From assembly GCA_963801475.1 (NCBI GenBank), contig CAWDEX010000001.1:496001-560000 (forward strand): 64,000 bases of DNA, given 5' to 3'. Within the stretch, counting starts at the first letter, position 1. The number at the start of each line of letters is the position of its first letter. The DNA is from DAOMFB01 sp963801475 (GTDB taxonomy: Bacteria > Acidobacteriota > Thermoanaerobaculia > UBA5066). The notes under the pieces are model-generated. The model saw only the letters and a program-made list of their open reading frames with translations. It did not search any database and was not told where the DNA came from. Positions 39,810 to 48,725 of this stretch are shown here, piece after piece. The position numbers and the translations under genes were made by a program.

Positions 39810-40460
39810 TCAGAGCTCGACGAGGCCGTTCTTGATGGCGAAGTGAATCAGCTCGGCGCTGGTGCGAAGGCCCAGCCCCTCCATCATCCGGTACTTGTGG
39901 AACTCCACCGTCCGGGCCGAGATCCGGAGTCGGGACCCGATCTCCTTGGCCGACTTCCCTTCGGCCAGGAGTTGGAGGATCTCCCGCCGCCGACTTGAGA
40001 GGGCCGCGAACGGGTCGCCGGGTCTTCCCGGCCCCTCCATCATGGCGTCCAGAAGCTCGCCCGCAACCTGTGGCGTGACGTAGGTGTTTCCCTTGAGAGC
40101 GGCGCGGATGGCCGAGACCAGTTCATCTGACGCGGAATGCTTGAGTACGAAGCCTGACGCGCCGGCTTCGACAGCGCGCCGCGCGAAGTTCACGTCCCGG
40201 TGCATGGTGAGGAACACCACGGGCACGCGGTTTCCGGCTTGCCTCAGCTGAATCAGGGCATCGATGCCGTTGAGGTGGGGCATCGTGACGTCGGCGACGA
40301 TCACGTCCGGCTGCAGCTTCGCGGCGGCTTCCAACAGCGCGCGACCGTCCTCCACCACGCCGACCAGGTCGAATTCCGGGGTCAGCAGGCTCTGCAGTGC
40401 CTGGGCCACCATGAGATGGTCGTCGGCGAGCAGGACCCGAGGACGACGCGGAGTGTTCAT
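39810..40460 (-). CDS. NarL/FixJ-type response regulator
   Basis: A 216-residue regulator with a receiver domain (about 7-122: acidic pair D13-D14, phospho-acceptor D57 in VIVADVTMP, Lys about 107 in GFVLKHS) and a LuxR-type helix-turn-helix (about 150-210: LSSRRREILQLLAEGKSAKEIGSRLRISARTVEFHK). It binds DNA when phosphorylated by its kinase. The ATG overlaps the stop of the histidine kinase gene (40457-40460), so the two form a cognate pair. The likely targets are the adjacent desaturase, channel and DUF1254 genes, an inference from gene order. Confidence 0.95.
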   Translation of the reverse strand: MNTPRRPRVLLADDHLMVAQALQSLLTPEFDLVGVVEDGRALLEAAAKLQPDVIVADVTMPHLNGIDALIQLRQAGNRVPVVFLTMHRDVNFARRAVEAGASGFVLKHSASDELVSAIRAALKGNTYVTPQVAGELLDAMMEGPGRPGDPFAALSSRRREILQLLAEGKSAKEIGSRLRISARTVEFHKYRMMEGLGLRTSAELIHFAIKNGLVEL

Positions 40461-42064
40461 TCCGGCCCCCTCTCGTCCGGAACCCAGACGATGATCGCCG
40501 TTCCCCGGCCCGGCGCGCTCTCGATGTCGAGCCTTCCGTTCACGAGCTTTACGCGTTCCCGCATACTCGCGAGTCCGAGGCTCGTGCGCTCGCGCTGGAC
40601 TGCCGGGTCGAAGCCGGCGCCGTCGTCCCGGACAGTGAGGCACGTGCCGTCGCCCTCCTTCCGGAGCGCGACGCTCACGGCGCACGCGCCGGCGTGGCGG
40701 ATTACGTTGTTGAGCGTCTCCTGGGCCACCCGGAACAGGCAGAGCTGCGCCTCCGGGTCGACGATGGCAGGCCGCGGACCGAGATCCACCGAGAGGTGGA
40801 TCGGACTCTGGCTCCGGCGCCTGAACCGGGTGCACTCCGTCCGAAGCGCCTCGGCCAGGCCAAGCTCCTCCAGGACCGACGGGTGCAGCTGGTACGACAG
40901 GGAGTGGATGTCCTCGCTGAGCTCCGCGATGCCCCTGCGAACCACCTTCAGCGACTCCGCCTGCGCCCTGTCCAGCGCGGCCCGTTCGGAGCGACCGACG
41001 TCGATTGCCAGCGCGGCGAGCCGCTGCGACACGTCGTCGTGCAGCTCGCGCGCGAGCAGGGCGCGCTCCTCCTCGTGGGCCCGGATCAGGCTGCGGCTCA
41101 GGTCGCGCAGTTCATCCTCGGATTGTTTGCGCTCCGTGATGTCCATGGTGACGCCGATGACGCTTCCGGGCTTTCCCGACGGGCCCTGCCTTCCTCGCCC
41201 CCGCGAGGCCAGCCAGCGCACCCGGCCGTCTGGCGCGAGGACGCGGTACTCGACGGCGCCTTCGCGGCCAGTCTCACTGACCTCCTTGATGGTCTCTACG
41301 ACCCGGGGTCGGTCCTCCGGACTGACCAGGGCCAGAAACCGATCGAGCGTCACCGGCTCCCTCTCGCCGAAGTCGAGGTGCCGCCGTGCCTGCTCCGTGA
41401 GCCAGATCGAAGAGGTTGCAAGATCGATCTCCCAGAGGCCCATCTCGGCCGATTCCGCGGCGAGTTGCAGCCGCTCCCTGCTCTCACGCAGGGCGTTGTC
41501 CGCGAACTTCCGGCCGAGGGCGCCCGCGAAGATCTGAGCGACCAGCTGCAGCCGCCGTACGATCTCTTCCGGCCACGCGCGCTCCGCCCGGACGGTGTTG
41601 AAGCTCACGGCGCCGAGGACCGGCCCGCCTCCTGTAGAGAGGGGGAGATTCAACCCGGACTTCACGCCGAAGTGCTCGACAGTCGCCCGGTCACGGGCAG
41701 CCTCCGGTGGAAGCTCGTCCACTGAGGTATATGCGACGACCCGGTTGGAGACGACCTGGTCGCGGGACCACGGTTGCACCTCGTCGGCGTCGAAGGCCTC
41801 CGGCACGGGCGGCCCGTCGAAACGGCGCCAGGAGTGGGTCATCGTCAGATAACGATGGGTCCCCTCCGTCCACTGCCAGAGCGCCGAGATGTCGAGATCG
41901 AGGAGCTCGCAGACGCGCCGCTGCGCGGTTTCTATGGCGCCGTCCACCTTCCCGGATGGGAGGCCGACGAACGTCGTAAGCAGCTCGGCAGTCAGGGCCT
42001 CGAATTCACGGTAGGCCCGGAGCTCGGCGCGAAGCTCATCCAACGTCTCTTTCTCCGTGTACAC
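40457..42064 (-). CDS. Soluble GAF-PAS sensor histidine kinase (HisKA_3 / NarX-type)
   Basis: A kinase of about 535 residues with no membrane segment: GAF domain (about 30-185), PAS domain with PAC motif (about 200-315), dimerisation/phospho-acceptor domain HisKA_3 with the acceptor His at about 342 in LARELHDDVSQRLAAL, and HATPase_c with N-box ETLNNVIRHA, G1 DDGAGFD and G2 GLASMRERV. It should sense a cytosolic signal or a bound ligand and phosphorylate the overlapping NarL-type regulator. The start is uncertain: GTG 42064 is used; GTG 42076 and TTG 42043 (better-spaced GGAG) are alternatives. It follows the desaturase gene by 92 bases. Confidence 0.93.
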   Translation of the reverse strand: MYTEKETLDELRAELRAYREFEALTAELLTTFVGLPSGKVDGAIETAQRRVCELLDLDISALWQWTEGTHRYLTMTHSWRRFDGPPVPEAFDADEVQPWSRDQVVSNRVVAYTSVDELPPEAARDRATVEHFGVKSGLNLPLSTGGGPVLGAVSFNTVRAERAWPEEIVRRLQLVAQIFAGALGRKFADNALRESRERLQLAAESAEMGLWEIDLATSSIWLTEQARRHLDFGEREPVTLDRFLALVSPEDRPRVVETIKEVSETGREGAVEYRVLAPDGRVRWLASRGRGRQGPSGKPGSVIGVTMDITERKQSEDELRDLSRSLIRAHEEERALLARELHDDVSQRLAALAIDVGRSERAALDRAQAESLKVVRRGIAELSEDIHSLSYQLHPSVLEELGLAEALRTECTRFRRRSQSPIHLSVDLGPRPAIVDPEAQLCLFRVAQETLNNVIRHAGACAVSVALRKEGDGTCLTVRDDGAGFDPAVQRERTSLGLASMRERVKLVNGRLDIESAPGRGTAIIVWVPDERGPE

Positions 42065-42156
42065 CGTCGGTGGCACCGCTCCCGATTCTATGTTCGGCGC
42101 GCTCGTCGATCTCGGGAACCGGCTGCTGGACGGCGGGGGCCCGACCCGGCCTGGTA

Positions 42157-43143
42157 CTACGCCGTCTCGGCCGCGACCGGGGTCCCTCCGCGGTTCTCGC
42201 GGACGACCCGGGACCAGAGGCTGAGGTTCCTGTCGGTCAGGAAGCGCCAGAGGAGGCGCGTCCAGGACGCGTGCGACACGAGGGAGTCGTACAGCTCCGG
42301 CGCCGTCCGCCGGAGGGCGGGAAGCCGGTTCCAGGCGACGGCCGGCGCGTCGTGGTGCTCGTTGTGGTACCCGACGTTCAGGGCGACGACGTTCGCCGGG
42401 CCGTAGTAGCTGTACGTCTCCTGCGGGGGCGCCACGAGGTAGTGCTCCTGGATCCAGCGCGCGCCGAGCGGATGAAAGCCGACCGAGAAGAAGAACGACG
42501 CGGCGAGGTAGAGAAGGGCGACGGGTCCGAAGAAGACGACGATGGCGGCGACGTAGGCGATCGTGGCGGCCCAGCTGACGAAGGTCCACGGGGTCACGAA
42601 GCGGATCTCGTGAAGGCGTAGCGGGCGCAGGACCTGGAAGACGGGGAAGAGGAAGAGCCAGATCGCCTTCCGGATGAATCCGTTCCCGACGAGCCGGGCT
42701 TCCCAGCGGCTCGGGATGTCGGCGTCGAGGCGGTAGTCGCCCTGGAAGACGTGGTGTTTGAGGTGGTAGGTGCGGAACGAGACCGAGATCGGGACGAGGT
42801 TCGGCAGGTCGGCGACGATCCCGGCCAGGATGTTCGCGCTGGTCGCGCGGAAGACGAGGTTGTGGGAGGTCTCGTGGATCAGGACGAACAGGGCGTGGTT
42901 CGCGAAGGCTCCGACGAGGTACGCCGCGAGGAGAACGGCCCACCACGGCTGTTCCCGGAGGAGGAACGCGATCCCCGTCTGAAGCCCGACGACGAGGAGG
43001 ATCAGCACGAGCGACGCCGGATTCGGCCCGGTCAGCGCCCGCGCTTCGGGGTGGTCGCGGAAGAGCCTCCGGCCCCGCTCGCGGTGCGGTTCGGGGGCGT
43101 CGGAATGGACGAAATCTGCGGTTGGACCTGGCATCGACGTCAC
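42157..43143 (-). CDS. Sphingolipid Delta4-desaturase (DEGS/DES1-like) fatty-acyl desaturase
   Basis: A 328-residue di-iron membrane desaturase. An N-terminal Lipid_DES-like part (about 10-40, with APEPHRERGRRLFRDHPEAR then LTGPNP) precedes four or more membrane helices and three His boxes: H90-ETS-H94, H127-LK-H130-H131, H260-NE-H263-H264. Segments such as DADIPSRWE, ETYSYYGP, NVGYHNEHHD and SWTRLLWRFLTD match the eukaryotic dihydroceramide desaturase family more closely than bacterial acyl-lipid desaturases. The family introduces a trans double bond at C4 of the sphingoid base. The true substrate here (ceramide or another lipid) is not proven. No ceramide synthesis genes are in the window. 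It precedes a two-component system. Confidence 0.9.
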   Translation of the reverse strand: MTSMPGPTADFVHSDAPEPHRERGRRLFRDHPEARALTGPNPASLVLILLVVGLQTGIAFLLREQPWWAVLLAAYLVGAFANHALFVLIHETSHNLVFRATSANILAGIVADLPNLVPISVSFRTYHLKHHVFQGDYRLDADIPSRWEARLVGNGFIRKAIWLFLFPVFQVLRPLRLHEIRFVTPWTFVSWAATIAYVAAIVVFFGPVALLYLAASFFFSVGFHPLGARWIQEHYLVAPPQETYSYYGPANVVALNVGYHNEHHDAPAVAWNRLPALRRTAPELYDSLVSHASWTRLLWRFLTDRNLSLWSRVVRENRGGTPVAAETA

Positions 43144-43264
43144 TCCCCTCGCTTCGGAGCGGACGTCAGTTTATCTCCGCCTGCTTCCGCGGGTCGTCTC
43201 GAGGGGCGAGTTGTGAGTCGATCGCTCCCCCGACCGGTCGTAACGAAGGGATGTCGGTGCGGAA

Positions 43265-43290
43265 GGGCCGGCCTCTCATGGGGCCGGCCC
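43265..43290 (-). terminator. GC-rich hairpin downstream of arylsulfatase 2
   Basis: GGGCCGGCC (43265-43273) and GGCCGGCCC (43282-43290) form a perfect 9-bp stem with an 8-base loop, starting 15 bases past the sulfatase stop (minus strand). Only a short TTCC follows, so it is a weak intrinsic terminator or a processing site. Confidence 0.45.
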
Positions 43291-43305
43291 GCCGCCAGGA
43301 CGTCG

Positions 43306-45832
43306 CTATTCGCTGACCTTGTTGTTTCGCTGGGCCTGCTCGAGCTTCTTGATGTCCTCCGGCGAAAGTTTCGGCCGGTCGATCGTCAGCGTGATCTTGT
43401 TAATCCTGCCGGTGAACTCGAACGGCGCGCTGTAGTCCGCGTCGTTCACGGAGGTGCCGGTGTCCGAGCCGATGTCGAGCGCCTCGTCCCACTGGAGGAT
43501 GAACGGGGCCGTGTGTTCCATCGCCTGCGTCGCGACCGCTTTGCCATCCACCTTCAAAACGCCGGTGCCTCCCTGTCCGATCCCGGCGTAGCTGCCGAAC
43601 GCCATCGTCGCCGGCTCCGAGCCCCGCGTACTTGAAGTCGAACTCCACGACGTGCTTGCCGGGACCGAGGGGCTCCGGGCCTTCCCACTTCACGCGCTTC
43701 AGGTCGAAGAGGTTCCAGAGGAAGACAGGCTTCCCCTTCAGCAGATAGAAGCCGTAGCCGCCGAAGCGGCCGCCCTGCGTGATCAGCATCCCCTCGGCGC
43801 CCCCCGCTGGGACCTCGATTTCGGCTTTGAAGTTGTAGGAGGAGTTGAGAATGCTGGGCGCATCGCCGTTGGGCGTGCCGGTGAGGGGACGGGTCCATGT
43901 GAAGATGCTGCGACCGGCGGTCAGGCTGGGGCGCGGCGTGATGAGTCGCGTCTGGACCGAGTTGTCGAGCGGCAGGACCTGGTATTTCTTCGCCTCCTCC
44001 ATGAAGAGCGCCTGCAGCTCTTTCAGTTTCTCCGGGTACTTCGCGGCCACGTCCTCGGCCTGGGTCCAGTCGTTCTTCAGGTCGTACAGCTCCCACGGAT
44101 AGTCGAGGACGTTGAGCTTCGGGGTGGCGATGTCCCAGGGCGGGCGCACGACCTTCGTGCTCGCGATCCAGCCGTCGTGGTAGAGCGCGCGGTCGCCGAA
44201 CATCTCGAAGTACTGGGTCTGGTGCGTCGAGGGGGCGTTCGCGTTCTTCTTGTCGAAGGTGTACAGCATGCTGACGCCTTCGATCGGGCTCTGCTTGACG
44301 CCGTCCACGACGTCCGGCTGCCGGATGCCGGCAGCCTCGAGGATCGTCGGGACGATGTCGATGACGTGGTGGAACTGGTTCCGGATCCCCCCCGCGTCCT
44401 TGATCACCTTCGGCCAGGAGATCGCCATCCCCTGCCGGATGCCTCCGAAGTGCGACGCGATCTGCTTCGTCCAGGGGAACGGCGTGTCGAAGGCCCAGGC
44501 CCAGCCGATGGCCATGTGGTTGTAGGTCCGGTCCGTCCCCCAGACGTCGTAGAACTGCTTGAGCTGGACGTCGACCCCCGGGTTGGCGCTGTTGAACATC
44601 GCCACCTCGTTCGGCGTCCCGTTGGGCTGCCCCTCCGCGCTGGCGCCGTTGTCCCCCTCGATGTAGATGATGAGCGTGTTCTCGAGCTTGCCCATGTCGT
44701 CGATCGCCTGGATGACGCGGCCGATCTCGTAGTCCGCGTACGCCACGTAAGCGGCGAAGACGTCGACCTGGCGGAGAAAGAGCTTCTTCTCGTCCGGCGT
44801 CAGCTGGTCCCACTCCTTCAGGAGCCCCTTCGGCCATGGAGTCAGCTTCGCGTTCGGCGGAATCACGCCGAGCTTTTTCTGGTTCGCGAAGATCTGCTCG
44901 CGCAGCTTGTTCCACCCCTGGTCGAAGAGGTGCATCCTGCTGATCCTGTCGACCCATTCCTTCGTCGGGTGGTGCGGCGCGTGCGTGGCGCCGGGGGCGT
45001 ACTTGATGAAGAAGGGCTGGTCTGGCGCCAGCGCGTTGATCCGGTTCATGTAGTCGATGGCTTCGTCCGCCATTGCGGTCGTGAGGTTCCAGCCCGGCTT
45101 CCCTTCGTAGGGATAGATCGGCGTCGTGTTCCGTACGAGGTTCCCCGGCTCCCACTGGTTGGTGTCCCCGCCCATGAAGCCGTAGAAGTACTCGAAGCCC
45201 ATCCCCGTCGGCCACTGGTCGAAGGGCCCGGCCTGGCTGGCCTGAAACTCCGGTGTGTTGTGGTTCTTTCCGAACCAGGCGGTCCGATAGCCGTTGTCGG
45301 AGAGGATTCGGCCGATCGTGGCCTTGTCCTTCGTGATGAAGCTGTCGTAGCCGGGGTAACCGGTCGCCTGCTCGGCGATGACCCCGTAGCCCGCCGAGTG
45401 GTGATTCCGCCCGGTGATCAGTGCGGCCCTCGTGGGCGAGCAGAGAGCCGTCGAGTGGAAGTTCGTGTAGCGAAGCCCGTTCGCGGCGATCCTGTCGAGC
45501 GCCGGCGTCGGGATGACGCCGCCGAACGTGCTCGGCACCCCGTAGCCGGCATCGTCGGTCATGATGAGCAGGACGTTCGGCGCCCCCCTCGGCGGCACGA
45601 TGCGCGCCGGCCAGTAGGGCTTCGAGTCCTGCGCCGTCTCCTTGATCACGCCGCCGAACTTCTCCGGCGGCGCCGGGAGCTGCTTGCCGTCGATCGAGGT
45701 CGTTGCGGCAGGAGAGCCGGGCGGGGCCGGCTGCTGCGCGCCGGCGTATTCGCAGGGGCCGAGAGCGCCCAACAGGGCGACGGCGACGAAGGCTGTCACT
45801 CGGGGTGCCGGAGGACGTCGGTTTCCATTCAT
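43306..45832 (-). pseudogene. Arylsulfatase 2 (type I), interrupted by a frameshift near the 3' end
   Basis: A sulfatase of about 840 residues when both frames are joined, homologous to arylsulfatase 1. Signal peptide about 1-32; metal Asp pair in IMTDDAGYG; formylglycine signature with Cys131 in CSPTRAALITGR; GKNHN and GDNGAS present. The C-terminal beta domain is split: the main frame loses homology after FDFKYAG, and the second frame resumes with GSEPATMAFGSYAGIGQGG and runs to 43306. Deleting one base in the C4 run at 43622-43625 (G4 on the coding strand) restores one frame. The catalytic domain is intact in either case. A hairpin downstream probably ends its transcript before the desaturase gene. 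Confidence 0.92.
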
Positions 45833-45956
45833 CGTGTCGACTCCCTGTGCGTCTGGCCAGTCCGCCGTTGCGTCGGAATCAGCCGGAAAGTGATCGTGAT
45901 TTGAGGCGTCGTGGGGACGTCAGGAGCGGATCTTACCCGCGAAGAGGTTTCGCGAT

Positions 45957-46994
45957 TCAGGATACGTTTGTTTTCGGAGCCTGGACCGTCAGTACGCCCG
46001 CCCCCTTGATGGCGTCGTGCTTGAGGGCGACGAGGGCGTCGTTCGCCGCCTCGAGGGGGAAGGCCTGGACGTGGGTCCTGACGGGGAGGCGGGCCGCCTC
46101 GAGGAGGAACTCGCGGCCGTCCTCGCGCGTGTTGTTGGCCACGCTCCGGATGACACGCTCGCGGTAGAGCAGCTCGTAGGGGATCGGCGGCGTGTCGCTC
46201 ATGTGGATGCCGCCGAGGGCGAGCGTCCCGCCCTTGTCGAGGGCCGCGAGGGCGGCGGGCACGAGCTCGCCGGCGGGGGCGAAGACGATCGCCGCGTCGA
46301 GCTTCACGGGGGGCGGGTCGGCCGCGCCGCCGACCCACGTGGCCCCCAGCTCCGCGGCGAGGGCCTGGTGGCGCTCGCGGTCGCGGGTCATGACGTAGAC
46401 GTCGGCCCCGCGCCCCCGGGCGATCTGGATCGCCACGTGCCCGGCGGCCCCGAAGCCGTAGATCCCGAGGCGCGCGCCTCTCCACGAGAAGGGGGGGTTG
46501 GAAAGTCCCGTCAGCTTCAACGCGCGGTACCCGATGATGCCGGCGCAGAGGAGCGGCGCGGCGGCGAGGTCGGGGAAGCCTTCCGGCAGCTCGTAGACGA
46601 AGTCCGCCGGAGCCACCGCGAACTCCGCGAAGCCGCCGTCGGCCGTCCAGCCGGTGAACTCCGGCGTGTCACAGAGGTTCTCGCGCCCCGACGTGCAAAA
46701 GCGGCACCTCCCGCAGGTGCGACGGAGCCACGCGATGCCAACGCGGAGGCCGTGCGGAAGCGTGGCCCCCGGCCCCCCCTTGACCACAGTCCCGACGATC
46801 TGGTGCCCCGGCGTGACCGGCGTCTTCCGGACAGGAAGCTCTCCCTCGACGACGTGGAGGTCCGTCCGGCAGATGCCGCAGGCCGAGACGCGGACGAGTA
46901 CCTCGCCGGGGCCGGGCTCGGGGACGGAGACCTCCTCCATCCGGAGCGGCCTCTGGGTGACGGGAGCCGGGCGGTGGAGGCGGAGGGCGCGCAC
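45957..46994 (-). CDS. Zinc-binding alcohol dehydrogenase (MDR family)
   Basis: A 345-residue medium-chain dehydrogenase. The catalytic zinc ligand Cys lies in CGICRTDLHVVEGEL, the zinc-site His in TPGHQIVG, and the structural zinc cluster in CGRCRFCTSGRENLC. The nucleotide-binding motif GFGAAGHVAI is in the middle. This layout suits NAD(P)-dependent alcohol dehydrogenases of the AdhA/YjgB type. GTG 46994 is chosen because it gives the usual start VRALRLHRPAP and has GAGG 6 bases upstream; a 1313-residue frame is a shadow across three other genes. An inverted repeat (45938-45954) follows its stop. Divergent from the amidohydrolase. Confidence 0.9.
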   Translation of the reverse strand: MRALRLHRPAPVTQRPLRMEEVSVPEPGPGEVLVRVSACGICRTDLHVVEGELPVRKTPVTPGHQIVGTVVKGGPGATLPHGLRVGIAWLRRTCGRCRFCTSGRENLCDTPEFTGWTADGGFAEFAVAPADFVYELPEGFPDLAAAPLLCAGIIGYRALKLTGLSNPPFSWRGARLGIYGFGAAGHVAIQIARGRGADVYVMTRDRERHQALAAELGATWVGGAADPPPVKLDAAIVFAPAGELVPAALAALDKGGTLALGGIHMSDTPPIPYELLYRERVIRSVANNTREDGREFLLEAARLPVRTHVQAFPLEAANDALVALKHDAIKGAGVLTVQAPKTNVS

Positions 46995-47049
46995 GCGAAG
47001 CCTCGGCGAAAGACTACGCCAGGCGGGCTCCGGCGGCGCCCTTCTCTGT

Positions 47050-47055
47050 GAGAAT
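47050..47055 (+). promoter_or_regulatory. GAGAAT -10-like hexamer, probable leaderless start of the amidohydrolase
   Basis: GAGAAT ends 8 bases before ATG 47064, with no Shine-Dalgarno between. The divergent dehydrogenase starts only 69 bases away, so this short region serves both genes. Confidence 0.3.
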
Positions 47056-47063
47056 CTCGCCCC

Positions 47064-48725
47064 ATGAGATCCCTTGCCGCCGTCTTTCTGCTCGGAGGTG
47101 CACTCGTGCCGTCGTTCGCGCTCCCGAAGGATTCTCCGCTCCTTCTGACCGGCGCCACCGTCTACGCCTCGTCGTCCGATGCTCCGAAGGCGGCGGCGAT
47201 CCTCGCCATCGACGGGAAGGTCGCCTTCGTCGGCGACGAGGTCGAGGCCCGGAAGAAGGCTCCCGACGCGAGCGTCGTGGATCTGAAGGGGGCCGTCGTC
47301 TATCCGGGCTTCGTCGACGCGCACGCCCACCTCAAGGGCCTCGGCCTCTCGCGCGAGACGCTCGACCTCCGCGGAAAGCAGAAGGAGGAGATCCTGAAGC
47401 TCGTCCGGGAGGCCGCCGGGAAGAGCGCACCGGGGGCCTGGATCCGCGGGCGGAGCTGGGATCAGAATCTCTGGCCCTCGAAGAAGTTCCCGACGTCGCC
47501 TGAGCTGACCGCGGCCGCGCCACGGAACCCGGTCGTCCTCACGCGCGTGGACGGGCACGCGCTCTGGGTGAACGACGCCGTCCTCCGCCGTGCGCAGATC
47601 ACGCCGCAGACCGCCGACCCCGACGGCGGGAAGATCGAGCGCGACGCGTCCGGCCGCCCCACGGGCGTCTTCGTCGATGCGGCGATGGAGCTCGTCGTCA
47701 AGGTGATCCCGGAGCCGTCGACGGCCGAGCTGCGGCGGCTCTTCGCGGCCGGCGCGAAGGCCTGCGCCGCGGCCGGCCTGACGGGGATGGGAGACGCCTC
47801 GGGCTACGACCGGAAGGAGATCGACGTCCTCCGGGCCATGGCGCGCGAGGGGGCGCTCCCGATCCGGGTCTACGCGACGGTCGGCGCCGGTTCGAAGGAC
47901 CTGCCTTCGTTCCTCGCGGGGGGACCGATCCAGGAGGGTCGGGTCACCGTCCGCGCCGTGAAGATCCTCGCGGACGGAGCACTCGGCTCGCGAGGCGCCG
48001 CGCTCCTCGCCGACTACAGCGACCACCCGGGCAACCGGGGGCTTCTCGTGACGCCCGCGGCGAAGATGGACGAGGTCGCCCTCGCCGGCGTGAAGGCCGG
48101 CTGGCAGCTCTGGACGCACGCCATCGGCGACCGGGGGAATCGCCTCGCCCTCGACGCCTACGAGAAAGCCCTCGAGGCCGTGAAGCCGAAGGACGCCCGC
48201 CTCAGGATCGAGCACGCCCAGGTCCTGGCGCCGGAGGAGTTTCCGCGCTTCGCGAAGCTCGGCGTCATCGCGTCGATACAGCCGACGCACGCGACGTCCG
48301 ACATGCCGTGGGCCGAGGCGCGCGTCGGCCCGGTCCGGATCCGGGGCGCGTACTCCTGGCGCTCGCTCGTCTCGTCGGGCGGGCGCCTTGCGGGCGGGAG
48401 CGACTTTCCCGTCGAGCAGGAAGCGCCGCTCCTCGGCCTCTATGCGGCGATCACGCGGCAGGACCTGTCGGGCCGGCCGCCGGGCGGCTGGTATCCGGAC
48501 CAGAGACTGACGCGGCCCGAGGCGCTGAAGCTCTTCACCGAGGATGCGGCCTACGCCGAGTTCGCCGAAGGAAGGCGAGGGAAGATCGCCCCGGGCTTCG
48601 ACGCCGACCTGACGGTCCTCGACCGCGACGTCGTCGAGGGGACGCTTCCGGCGTCCGAGATCCCGAAGGCCAGAGTCCTGATGACGGTGGTCGGCGGAGA
48701 GATCGTCCACCGCGCCCCGCGCTAG
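47064..48725 (+). CDS. Exported amidohydrolase (YtcJ-like)
   Basis: A 553-residue metal-dependent hydrolase with a signal peptide (about 1-19). The amidohydrolase TIM barrel starts with the metal ligands FVDAHAHLKGLG (HxH). The YtcJ-type insert DLRGKQKEEIL and RSWDQNLWP, the later GDRGNRLALDAYEKAL, a His ligand in RIEHAQVL and the closing Asp region GSDFPVE are all recognisable. The small flanking beta-sandwich is built from both termini. YtcJ-like enzymes act on N-acyl or formamide-type substrates; the real substrate is unknown. It ends convergently with the zinc-ribbon gene within CTAG (48722-48725). Confidence 0.9.
   Translation: MRSLAAVFLLGGALVPSFALPKDSPLLLTGATVYASSSDAPKAAAILAIDGKVAFVGDEVEARKKAPDASVVDLKGAVVYPGFVDAHAHLKGLGLSRETLDLRGKQKEEILKLVREAAGKSAPGAWIRGRSWDQNLWPSKKFPTSPELTAAAPRNPVVLTRVDGHALWVNDAVLRRAQITPQTADPDGGKIERDASGRPTGVFVDAAMELVVKVIPEPSTAELRRLFAAGAKACAAAGLTGMGDASGYDRKEIDVLRAMAREGALPIRVYATVGAGSKDLPSFLAGGPIQEGRVTVRAVKILADGALGSRGAALLADYSDHPGNRGLLVTPAAKMDEVALAGVKAGWQLWTHAIGDRGNRLALDAYEKALEAVKPKDARLRIEHAQVLAPEEFPRFAKLGVIASIQPTHATSDMPWAEARVGPVRIRGAYSWRSLVSSGGRLAGGSDFPVEQEAPLLGLYAAITRQDLSGRPPGGWYPDQRLTRPEALKLFTEDAAYAEFAEGRRGKIAPGFDADLTVLDRDVVEGTLPASEIPKARVLMTVVGGEIVHRAPR

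Noticed and set aside
45938..45954. Inverted repeat CGCGAA...TTCGCG as a sulfatase operator
   Set aside because: It is short, lies right after the dehydrogenase stop and over 100 bases from the sulfatase start; chance or a weak hairpin is as likely.
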